DNA of 64,000 nucleotides, taken from assembly GCF_000244875.1 (NCBI RefSeq), contig NC_016791.1:1927001-1991000 (forward strand), written 5' to 3'. This stretch comes from Clostridium sp. BNL1100 (GTDB lineage: Bacteria; Bacillota; Clostridia; Acetivibrionales; DSM-1351). The notes beneath the pieces are model-generated. The model ran no database searches and had not been told where the DNA came from. It saw only the letters and a program-made list of their open reading frames with translations. Each line of letters begins with the position of its first letter. Position 1 is the first letter of the stretch. A program made the translations under genes and the position numbers. Shown here in pieces: positions 53,844 through 62,611 of this stretch.

Positions 53844-56800
53844 ATGATGAAAAAAAAAGTAGGTTCTAAATTTCTCAGTTTGCTTTTAGTGGTGTGTTGT
53901 CTCAATTTGATGCTTTTACCAACAGGTATTTTAGCCGCATCAAATAGTAGCATCTTACCACCAAGCAATCTGACGGCTCAACTTACATCACCTGATGATG
54001 TAAAAGTAACATGGAATTCCGTATATGGAGCAAATGGCTACAATATATACGGAATAAGTGAGGGACAGCTTAAACAACTGGGAACGACTACATCTACATA
54101 CTTCACTTTTAATGATCTTCCGGAAGGTACCTATACTTATGTGGTATCCACTCTCAGTGCAGCTGGTGAATCAGGGCCATGCGCACCTGTCTCTGTCGAT
54201 ATTGTTTACCCGGAAATGCAAGCACCCGATACACTTACCAATACTTTTCAGAATATCAACGACGTTACCTTAAATTGGTCAGCAGCATTATATGCACAAA
54301 CGTATAATATCTACAAAATTTCAGCTGATGGAGAAAGAACTCTGCTTACATCTTCAACAAACCGTACATACACTTTAACCAATGTACCCGCAGGAAGTTG
54401 CAACTACGCTGTTACAGCAGTAAATTCTTTATATGGTGAATCTCCTCTCTCATCCGCTTTGGAAGTTAATGTAGTTTTTCCCGTCATAGCAGCGCCGGGC
54501 AATTTAACTTCAAAGATTCAAAATGGTACTGATGTTATACTGACCTGGAATTCAGCAACTTATGCTAACAGCTACAACGTTTACGAACTTATTGACGGAC
54601 AGGAAGTATTGAAAGCAACGGCTAATACAACAACAATAACACTTGCAAATATACCTGCAGGCACTCACACATATGTTATACACTCGGTAAGCTCACGCTT
54701 TGGTGAATCCGTGGAAGGTAGCAGGGTCACCGCAACTCTGGGAGATGTTCTAATGCCGCCACCGGGTAACTTTTCCTGTACTGTAAACAATGATAAAGAT
54801 ATAGTTTTAAGTTGGGCAAGTGTGCCTAATGCAACAAACTACAGAATATATCAGGTAATAAACGGGGAAAAAGTTTTAAAAAGCACAGTAACCAGAACAA
54901 CTGCAACTTTTTCCAATATGACTGCCGGCGACTATACCTATGAGGTTCATTCTTACTCCACTACTTATGGGGAGTCAAAAGAAGGAAATACGCTCACTGT
55001 AACAATAAAAGGACAGACAATGCTACCGCCTGCTAATTTACAGTACAGCCTTGCTAATCAGAATGACATAACATTAATTTGGACGGCAGCTGCAAATGCA
55101 AACAGCTATCAGATTTATCAGGTAGTTAACGGAGAAAAGCAGTTGAAAAAAACTGTAAGCACAAATTCAGTAACTTTCACAAATATGCCCGAAGGAGAGT
55201 ACCATTATATCGTTACCTCGGTATCCACACTTTACGGAGAATCTCAAAGTGGGTCGGAAGTTACTTTTTCAATTGTTTTTCCTACTATGAAGGCACCGGA
55301 GAATCTGACTTACAAGATTCAGAATGTAAATAATGTTGTACTTTCCTGGAGTGCATCAGATAATGCCAACAGCTATAAAATTTATGAAGTAGCTGACAAC
55401 CAAAAAACTCTCAAAACAACAGTTAATGTGTTAACTGCCACAATCTCGAATGTATCTGCGGGAGACCATACATATGAGGTTCACTCGGTAAGCAGTCGTT
55501 TTGGTGAATCTATAGAAGGCAGTCGAATTTCACTTGCAATAAAACAGGATATGGCAGCACCCTTAAATCTGGAATACAGTATTGCAAATGGAAATGATAT
55601 TACATTGAAATGGGCAGCTGCAGATTATGCCACCAGCTACAACGTATATCAGGTGGTTAACGGACAAAAAGTATTGAAAAAGAATGTTACAACTACTTCT
55701 ATTACATTTACAAATTTACCAGCCGGAGATTATGATTTTGTTGTTACTTCAGTATCCGGTGTATTTGGTGAGTCATCAAACGGATCAGAAATTAAATTTT
55801 CTTTAATTTTCCCGGTTATGAATGCTCCTACCGATTTGACATACGAAATTCAGAATGTAAATAATGTTGTACTTACGTGGTCGGCTGTTAATTATGCCTA
55901 TGCTTATAAAGTATACGAGCTGGTTGGTGGAAAAGAGGTACTTTTGACAACCGCATATACACCAACAGCAAGAATATCCAATATAAAAGCAGGTGATCAC
56001 ACATACGTAGTTCACTCAGTAAGCAGTCGATTTGGTGAATCTCTTGAAGGAAGCAAGGTTTCAATGACTATAAAACAAGAAATGCTTGCTCCCACCGACT
56101 TGGTATATAGTATTGCTAACGGAAATGATGTTACATTGAAATGGACTGCTTCTCAATATGCAACCGGCTATAATATATATCAAGTGGTAAACGCAGAGAA
56201 AAAATTAGTAAAATCAGTTACAACTACATCCGTAACTTTAACAAACTTACTCGCCGGGGATTATCAATATGTAGTTACTTCAACGTCTACGGCATTTGGA
56301 GAATCCTCAAGTGGTGCAGAAATTAAGTTGTCTGTTGTTTTTCCGACAATGACTGCACCCGGCAATTTGACATATAAGATTCAAAATTCCAATAATGTGG
56401 TATTAACATGGGATGCAGTGAATTACGCTAACAGTTATAAAGTCTACGAAATAACAAACGGACAAAAGGTCCTTAAAACAACCGTTTATTATGCTACTGC
56501 AACTTTATCAAATATACTCCCGGGGGATCACACTTATGTGGTTCATTCAGTAAGCAATCGTTTTGGCGAATCTCTAGAAGGAAGTCAAGTCTCACTGAAC
56601 ATTAGTCAGCAGATGTTACCTCCTGATAATCTGGAGTATACTATTGTAAACGGTAATGACATTACATTAAAGTGGTCGGCAGCAGAGGCTGCAAACAGTT
56701 ACAATATTTATCAGGTTATTGATGGGCAGAAGAAATTAATCAAGAATGTAACAACTACCACTGTAACATTTACGAATATGCCGGCTGGGGAGTATGACTA

Positions 56801-59800
56801 TGTAGTTACTTCTTTATCACGGGTATTTGGAGAATCAGCAGGAGTATCCGAAGTTAACTTTTCATTAGTATTTCCGATTATGGCTGCACCGGATAATCTT
56901 ATACAAAATATTGTAAATGGTAATGATATAGTTCTAAAATGGAATTCTGCAAATTATGCAACCGGATATAACGTATATCAGATAGTTGACGGGCAAAAAT
57001 CTTTGGTGAAAACTCTTACCGGAAGTGTTACTACATTAACATTTTCAAATATGCCGTCAGGAAATTATCGTTATCAAGTTAATTCATACAGTACAAGATT
57101 TGGTGAGTCACCGGAAGGAAGTTCTGTAAACTTTCAGTTAATCTGGCCTATAGTTGAACCTCCGGTTATCACGTATAGTATTTACGATGTAAACAATATT
57201 ACACTATCCTGGAAGGCATCAAGTTGGGCAAATGAGTATCGTGTGTATGAGATTAATGGTGGAGACAGACAGTTGCTTTACAAAGGTACTGCACTTAGTT
57301 TTAAGATATACAATTTGTCTGAGGCTATTCATACTTATGAAGTTACTGCATACAACACACGTTTTGGAGAATCAGAACCGTCCAACAGAATAACAGAGAA
57401 TATTATTTTTCCTGAAATGCAGGCTCCTAAAGCAACGGTAAAGGTATTGGATTCAACAACTGCTTCGATATCTTGGAGTTTTGTTACATATGCAAATGGC
57501 TACAATGTTTATGAATTAGTAGATGGAGCACCTGTTTTACTTGTAAAGAACCTGAATAATCTTTCCTATCAGGTTAACAATCTTTCGTACAAAGATCATC
57601 AATTTTATGTTACTGCATACAGTAATTCCTTTGGGGAATCAGAACCTTCAAATATTGTGACAGCCATACTTATTGTTGATACAAAAGCACCTGTTACAAC
57701 TTCAAATGCACCAGCCAATTGGGTTAACAAGACTCCTGTAGTTGTAACCTTAACTGCAACGGATAATATGACTGGTGTAGCAAAAACATATTATTCGTTG
57801 AATAATAGTGATTTTATTGAAGGAACTACTGTTACAGTTGATAAAGCAGGAGTTAATAAAATTTCATTCTATTCTGTTGACAAGGTTGGAAATAAAGAGG
57901 AGGTAAAAACTGCAGAGGTGAAGATTGATAATACCGCACCTGTTTCCACAGCAAAAGTACCTGCCGATTGGTCAAAGGAAGATGTGACAGTTACACTAAC
58001 TGCAAAAGACGACCAGAGTGGGGTTGCCAAAACATATTATTCAGTAGATGAATCAGAATATCTGGAAGGAACCTCCTTCACAGTAAAAGGTGATGGGATT
58101 CACAAAATAAGCTATTATTCCGTAGACACAGCAGGGAATAAAGAAGAAGTGAAAACAGCAGAGGTGAAGACAGACAACACCGCACCTGTTACCAATGCAA
58201 AAGTACCTGCCGATTGGTCAAAGGAAGATGTGACAGTTACACTAGCTGCAACAGACGACCAGAGTGGGGTTGCAAAAACATATTATTCAGTAGATGAATC
58301 AGAATATCTGGAAGGAACCTCCTTCACAGTAAAAGGTGATGGGATTCACAAAATCAGGTACTATTCAGTAGATGTTGCCGGAAACAAAGAAGAGGCAAAA
58401 ACTGCAGAGGTGAAGATTGATAATACCGCACCTGTTACTACTGCAAAAGTACCCGCCGATTGGTCAAAGGAAGATGTGACAGTTACACTAACTGCAACAG
58501 ACGACCAGAGTGGGGTTGCCAAAACATATTATTCAGTAGATGAATCAGAATACCTGGAAGGAACCTCCTTCACAGTAAAAGGTGATGGGATTCACAAAAT
58601 CAGCTATTATTCCGTAGACACAGCAGGGAATAAAGAAGAAGTGAAAACAGCAGAGGTGAAGACAGACAATACCGCACCTGTTTCCACAGCAAAAGTACCC
58701 GCCGATTGGTCAAAGGAAGATGTGACAGTTACACTAGCTGCAACAGACGACCAGAGTGGGGTTGCCAAAACATATTATTCAGTAGATGAATCAGAATATC
58801 TGGAAGGAACCTCCTTCACAGTAAAAGGTGATGGGATTCACAAAATAAGCTATTATTCCGTAGATACAGTAGGGAATAAGGAAGAGGCAAAAACTGCAGA
58901 GGTGAAGATTGATAATATTACACCTGTTACCACTGCAAAAGTTCCCGACGATTGGTCGAAGGAAGATGTGACAGTTACACTAACTGCAACAGACGACCAG
59001 AGCGGAATAGCAAAAACATATTACTCAGTAGATGAATCAGAATTTATTGAAGGAGCCTCCTTCACAGTGAAAGGTGACGGATTACACAAAATCAGTTATT
59101 ATTCAGTAGACGCTGCGGGCAACAAAGAAGAGGTAAAAACAGCAGAGGTGAAAATTGACAATACCACACCTGTTACCACTGCAAAAGTACCTGCCGATTG
59201 GTCAAAGGAAGATGTGACAGTTACACTAACTGCAACAGACGACCAGAGTGGAATTTCAAAAACATATTATTCAATAGATGAATCAGAATATCTGGAAGGA
59301 ACCTCCTTCACAGTAAAAGGGGATGGGATTCACAAAATCAGCTATTATTCCGTAGATACAGTAGGGAATAAGGAAGAGGCAAAAACTGCAGAGGTGAAGA
59401 TAAAGAAATCAGAGCCTGTTATAACTTTGGATTTATCCGATGAATACAGTATTTGCACAAATTTGAAACTATCTTATAGTATAGAGAAAAATGGTTATGA
59501 AATAGTTAGTGAAAAAATGGTAGTATTTGGTCCTAATGAAACTACTGGAAAAGTTGTAAAGAACAACACTTGCATCAAATTGGATAAACCCGGAAAATAC
59601 ACTGTTACAGTGACAATTAAAGATGCAGATGGTAATATCACTACAGTTGAGAAGCAATTTGAAGTTTATCTGCCTGCAGTTGTCATCGTAACTCCTTGTG
59701 TTGTTGTTTTTAATAAAGGTGTACTTACCGTTAACGTTTTGGTACCGGGGCTGGGATGCAAAAAGGAATTTGACCTTGATACTGCTACACTCAACGGAGT

Positions 59801-59969
59801 AAAAGCTCTTTCAGATAACAAGGGTTATTATATGCAAGCAAAACTCGGACAGTTTAAATTTGACAGATCCGATTTTAAGTGGACTTTCTCATTAAATACT
59901 ACTATGGAGTTCCGTTGTTACGTAGATGGTTATTTAGTTATCGGACGTACTAATGTAATAGTACTATAA
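53844..59969 (+). CDS. Giant secreted repeat protein (14 FN3-like and 7 Ig-like repeats)
   Basis: A 2041-residue extracellular protein. Signal peptide 1-31. Fourteen fibronectin-III-like repeats of about 88-90 residues fill residues 37-1279, each with 'L.W....A.SYNVY.V..G...L' and an ending with 'FGES..GS'. Seven further repeats of 82 residues follow (about 1280-1855), each beginning 'NTAPVTTAKVPADWSKEDVTVTLTA' in pattern and containing KTYYSVDESEY and SVDTAGNKEE; these resemble OmpL47/Ig-like surface repeats. A unique C-terminal part (about 1856-2041) has four Cys and is all beta. There is no dockerin, SLH, LPXTG motif or catalytic domain. Adhesion or a structural role is inference. An AAAGGTAGGG site precedes either of two adjacent ATG codons. 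Confidence 0.85.
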   Translation: MMKKKVGSKFLSLLLVVCCLNLMLLPTGILAASNSSILPPSNLTAQLTSPDDVKVTWNSVYGANGYNIYGISEGQLKQLGTTTSTYFTFNDLPEGTYTYVVSTLSAAGESGPCAPVSVDIVYPEMQAPDTLTNTFQNINDVTLNWSAALYAQTYNIYKISADGERTLLTSSTNRTYTLTNVPAGSCNYAVTAVNSLYGESPLSSALEVNVVFPVIAAPGNLTSKIQNGTDVILTWNSATYANSYNVYELIDGQEVLKATANTTTITLANIPAGTHTYVIHSVSSRFGESVEGSRVTATLGDVLMPPPGNFSCTVNNDKDIVLSWASVPNATNYRIYQVINGEKVLKSTVTRTTATFSNMTAGDYTYEVHSYSTTYGESKEGNTLTVTIKGQTMLPPANLQYSLANQNDITLIWTAAANANSYQIYQVVNGEKQLKKTVSTNSVTFTNMPEGEYHYIVTSVSTLYGESQSGSEVTFSIVFPTMKAPENLTYKIQNVNNVVLSWSASDNANSYKIYEVADNQKTLKTTVNVLTATISNVSAGDHTYEVHSVSSRFGESIEGSRISLAIKQDMAAPLNLEYSIANGNDITLKWAAADYATSYNVYQVVNGQKVLKKNVTTTSITFTNLPAGDYDFVVTSVSGVFGESSNGSEIKFSLIFPVMNAPTDLTYEIQNVNNVVLTWSAVNYAYAYKVYELVGGKEVLLTTAYTPTARISNIKAGDHTYVVHSVSSRFGESLEGSKVSMTIKQEMLAPTDLVYSIANGNDVTLKWTASQYATGYNIYQVVNAEKKLVKSVTTTSVTLTNLLAGDYQYVVTSTSTAFGESSSGAEIKLSVVFPTMTAPGNLTYKIQNSNNVVLTWDAVNYANSYKVYEITNGQKVLKTTVYYATATLSNILPGDHTYVVHSVSNRFGESLEGSQVSLNISQQMLPPDNLEYTIVNGNDITLKWSAAEAANSYNIYQVIDGQKKLIKNVTTTTVTFTNMPAGEYDYVVTSLSRVFGESAGVSEVNFSLVFPIMAAPDNLIQNIVNGNDIVLKWNSANYATGYNVYQIVDGQKSLVKTLTGSVTTLTFSNMPSGNYRYQVNSYSTRFGESPEGSSVNFQLIWPIVEPPVITYSIYDVNNITLSWKASSWANEYRVYEINGGDRQLLYKGTALSFKIYNLSEAIHTYEVTAYNTRFGESEPSNRITENIIFPEMQAPKATVKVLDSTTASISWSFVTYANGYNVYELVDGAPVLLVKNLNNLSYQVNNLSYKDHQFYVTAYSNSFGESEPSNIVTAILIVDTKAPVTTSNAPANWVNKTPVVVTLTATDNMTGVAKTYYSLNNSDFIEGTTVTVDKAGVNKISFYSVDKVGNKEEVKTAEVKIDNTAPVSTAKVPADWSKEDVTVTLTAKDDQSGVAKTYYSVDESEYLEGTSFTVKGDGIHKISYYSVDTAGNKEEVKTAEVKTDNTAPVTNAKVPADWSKEDVTVTLAATDDQSGVAKTYYSVDESEYLEGTSFTVKGDGIHKIRYYSVDVAGNKEEAKTAEVKIDNTAPVTTAKVPADWSKEDVTVTLTATDDQSGVAKTYYSVDESEYLEGTSFTVKGDGIHKISYYSVDTAGNKEEVKTAEVKTDNTAPVSTAKVPADWSKEDVTVTLAATDDQSGVAKTYYSVDESEYLEGTSFTVKGDGIHKISYYSVDTVGNKEEAKTAEVKIDNITPVTTAKVPDDWSKEDVTVTLTATDDQSGIAKTYYSVDESEFIEGASFTVKGDGLHKISYYSVDAAGNKEEVKTAEVKIDNTTPVTTAKVPADWSKEDVTVTLTATDDQSGISKTYYSIDESEYLEGTSFTVKGDGIHKISYYSVDTVGNKEEAKTAEVKIKKSEPVITLDLSDEYSICTNLKLSYSIEKNGYEIVSEKMVVFGPNETTGKVVKNNTCIKLDKPGKYTVTVTIKDADGNITTVEKQFEVYLPAVVIVTPCVVVFNKGVLTVNVLVPGLGCKKEFDLDTATLNGVKALSDNKGYYMQAKLGQFKFDRSDFKWTFSLNTTMEFRCYVDGYLVIGRTNVIVL
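57931..59406 (+). repeat. Six tandem 246-bp coding repeats, nearly identical
   Basis: Unit starts at 57931, 58177, 58423, 58669, 58915 and 59161, exactly 246 bases apart, all within the giant gene. Adjacent units share long identical stretches (for example the GATTGGTCAAAGGAAGATGT segment). A more diverged seventh unit precedes them at about 57682. Confidence 0.93.
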
Positions 59970-59993
59970 AAAATCTTTTTGGTATTTTAAATT

Positions 59994-60044
59994 TGCTTCC
60001 TTATCGGTTTATCGTGGATGTAACTGATAAGGAAGCATTTTTTA
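59994..60044 (+). terminator. Terminator after the giant repeat gene
   Basis: A 12-bp perfect stem, TGCTTCCTTATC / GATAAGGAAGCA, with a long loop and a following T run. Confidence 0.8.
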
Positions 60045-60100
60045 TTATTATAATCAAAGTTTTGATTACAATGGGTATTATATGATACAATGTATTAAAA

Positions 60101-60267
60101 TGGATAATTTGAACGTTGACAATTGGATAATTTAGCTTAGTTATACATTAGCAACATATACGAATAACATTTGTTGTACTTTCCCTTTGCTCTCCTTTTT
60201 AAAATAAAAAGAGATTCTCTCTTCTTACATTCCCCATGAAATTCGGTAGTAAATTCAAAATTATCCA
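60101..60267 (+). promoter_or_regulatory. Three TGGATAATTT boxes ahead of the GH30 gene
   Basis: TGGATAATTT occurs at 60101-60110 and 60124-60133 in direct orientation and at 60258-60267 inverted (AAATTATCCA). The second overlaps TTGACA at 60116-60121, a possible -35 box. The region between the terminator and the GH30 gene (60045-60451, about 400 bases) holds no gene; it also has a TTTAGG / CCTAAA hairpin near 60299-60325. The boxes look like binding sites for a xylan-responsive regulator. Confidence 0.5.
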
Positions 60268-60451
60268 ATATAGCATACAAATAAGTAGGTTTAAGGACTT
60301 TAGGTATCCTTTTTGCCTAAATTTTATTATTGGGGGGTGAGTTCTGCAATTTTTACAAAAGATAAAGTTTGCTCAAATATTTAGGGCAATTTATAAAAGC
60401 AAAAGAGAAAGAATGTAATTTAATGTTAGACAAAGAATAGGAGGATTTTAT

Positions 60452-62050
60452 ATGAAAAAAATGATTCGTTTATTAAGTTTATCTATGGTCTTGATGCTTG
60501 TATTCACAATGGCATTACCATTAAATCTTTATGCAGCATCAACAGTTACTGTGGATTGGGATACCAATTATCAAGCAATTGATGGTTTTGGTGTTTCAGA
60601 AGCTTTTCATCAGTCAAATAATATTGCTCTTTTAGGAGATACAAAGAAAAAGGAAATTTATGACTTACTCTTTTCAACTTCAAAAGGTGCAGGATTTTCA
60701 ATTTTCCGTTCTATACTCGGTGACGGCGGAACATGGGGAAATGCTACAGACGGACCAAATAAGACAATGCAGCCATCAGAAACAACTTGGGATTGGAAAG
60801 AAACAAACGATGACCAGATATCCATGATAAGAGAAATAAAGTCTGCTTATGGTATTGATAAAATTCTTTATACTGTATGGAGTCCGCCGGCTTGGATGAA
60901 ATCAAACGGGTCTACTTCAAGAGGCTATTTAAAGACTGATAAATATCAAGCCTATGCAACATATCTAGCAGAGCATATAAAAAACTACAAATCAAAATTC
61001 GGAATCGATATTACTCATATCGGGATTTCAAATGAGCCTAACCTGGAGACTGACTATTCTTCATGTACATGGACATCAGCTCAATTCAAGACATTTATGA
61101 AGGATTACTTGGTACCAACTTTTGATAAAGAAGGTATTACTGCAAAAGTTATTATGGGTGAACCAATGTCATGTACCGAATCATTTGCAATAGACAGTCT
61201 GAATGATGCTACCGCATTGACAAGAACAGATATTGTAGGTTGTCATAATTATGGGTCATCATACACAACTTTCCCAACCACAAAGGCAAAGGGAAAAGGA
61301 ATATGGCAGACTGAAATATCAGATATGAATGGAAATGATATTACAATTACTGATGGCTTGAAGTGGTCAAAACAAATTTTTGATTTTATGACAATAACTC
61401 AGGGAAATGCATGGAATTACTGGTGGGGTGCCTGCTATAAAACTTATAACGGAGAAGGCCTCATACAAATGGACATGAATTCAAAAACTTATAAAATTGC
61501 AAAAAGACTGTACACAATCGGTCAATATTCAAGATTTATAAGGCCGGGGTGGCAGAGATTCTCCGCTACTTCAAATCCTGTATCAAATGTATATGTTACT
61601 GCATATAAAGATCCTGCTACAGGAAAATTTGCAATAGTTGCTATGAATGACGGTTCTACAAATCAATCGATTACATATACATTAAAGGGATTTACTCCTG
61701 ACTCGGTGACTCCGTATACAACTTCTTCAACTCAGGATTTGGCTGAAGGTACAAAGATAACTGTAAATGGAGGAAGCTTTACAGCTAATTTAGCAGCAAA
61801 TTCCATAACTACATTTGTAGGTGGAGGCGATGTGAATCCTGGCATATATGGTGATGTTAACGGTGACAAAGTTGTTGATGCAATAGACTTTGCACTTTTC
61901 AAACAGTATCTAATAAAGCAGATTAGCACATTCCCGTCACCAGACGGAATGAAGTTTGCTGATGTTAATGGTGATAACAGCGTTGACGCAATTGACTTTG
62001 CATTAATCAAGAAGTATTTGTTGGGTTCAATACCTAAATTGCCTGTATAA
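60452..62050 (+). CDS. Cellulosomal GH30 glucuronoxylanase-type enzyme with dockerin
   Basis: A 532-residue secreted enzyme. Signal peptide 1-28 (LNLYAAS); GH30 catalytic barrel plus beta-sandwich to about 455, with acid/base Glu195 in ISNEPNL and nucleophile Glu288 in WQTEISDM; VWSPPAWMKSNG is typical of subfamily 8 xylanases, which cut beside methylglucuronosyl branches. A type I dockerin (about 468-528) has two calcium loops, DVNGDKVVDAIDF and DVNGDNSVDAIDF, so it docks to a cellulosome scaffoldin. The Ala-Ile recognition residues are of R. cellulolyticum type. No CBM is seen. AGGAGG ribosome site. Confidence 0.92.
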   Translation: MKKMIRLLSLSMVLMLVFTMALPLNLYAASTVTVDWDTNYQAIDGFGVSEAFHQSNNIALLGDTKKKEIYDLLFSTSKGAGFSIFRSILGDGGTWGNATDGPNKTMQPSETTWDWKETNDDQISMIREIKSAYGIDKILYTVWSPPAWMKSNGSTSRGYLKTDKYQAYATYLAEHIKNYKSKFGIDITHIGISNEPNLETDYSSCTWTSAQFKTFMKDYLVPTFDKEGITAKVIMGEPMSCTESFAIDSLNDATALTRTDIVGCHNYGSSYTTFPTTKAKGKGIWQTEISDMNGNDITITDGLKWSKQIFDFMTITQGNAWNYWWGACYKTYNGEGLIQMDMNSKTYKIAKRLYTIGQYSRFIRPGWQRFSATSNPVSNVYVTAYKDPATGKFAIVAMNDGSTNQSITYTLKGFTPDSVTPYTTSSTQDLAEGTKITVNGGSFTANLAANSITTFVGGGDVNPGIYGDVNGDKVVDAIDFALFKQYLIKQISTFPSPDGMKFADVNGDNSVDAIDFALIKKYLLGSIPKLPV

Positions 62051-62082
62051 GGTTATTCATTAAAATTATATATAAGAAAAAA

Positions 62083-62112
62083 GGGACAAGGATAAATCCT
62101 TGTTCTTTTTTT
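62083..62112 (+). terminator. Terminator after the GH30 gene
   Basis: GGGACAAGGAT / ATCCTTGTTCT with a two-base loop and a following T run. Confidence 0.85.
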
Positions 62113-62180
62113 AATACTTTGGGAGTTTAATATTTTTCAATAGGACATAATACAAATAAACAATTACAGGAGGTTTTTAT

Positions 62181-62447
62181 ATGAATAATATTGATGCTGC
62201 AATTGACAGAATTAAAATATTGGAATGCCCAACAGGAGAAATAGAAAACCGGGTTGTGGGAATACTTGAAAATTATGGTGTCGCTGATAGAAGTAAAGTT
62301 GACATTTCCAGGGCGCAGAACCTTGATAAGGATGAAGCACAGGCATATAAGGTAAAATTTCAAGGAGAGGACAGCTCAATCGTTGTTCTGGCAAAGTCTG
62401 GACTGGACGATTATGTTGCAACGGTTGTTGATGCATATAAAAAGTAA
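62181..62447 (+). CDS. Small hypothetical protein between the GH30 and GH115 genes
   Basis: An 88-residue soluble protein of no recognised family, with no signal peptide or membrane segment. It has a mixed alpha/beta look (IDRIKILECPTGEIENRVVGILENYG, then VKFQGEDSSIVVLAKSGLDDYVATVVDAYKK) and one Cys. A GGAGG ribosome site eight bases upstream supports it as a real gene. Its place between xylan genes is suggestive but the terminator at 62083 means it has its own transcript start. Confidence 0.6.
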   Translation: MNNIDAAIDRIKILECPTGEIENRVVGILENYGVADRSKVDISRAQNLDKDEAQAYKVKFQGEDSSIVVLAKSGLDDYVATVVDAYKK

Positions 62448-62611
62448 TTGCAAGTACTTGGAATATTTAAGGAATTCATTTATAATCATCATTATGTATC
62501 GCTTTTATAAAAGTATAAATTAAACACTGAACTAATATCCAGTGGGAATTGAATCTCCCACTGAATGAAGTCTTGTTCAATATTAACTTAGGAATGGGAG
62601 ATAAATTTTGA

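Noticed and set aside
57931-59406. Regular repeats as a possible CRISPR array
   Set aside because: The 246-bp period is in frame inside a long protein gene, with no short repeat/spacer alternation and no cas genes.
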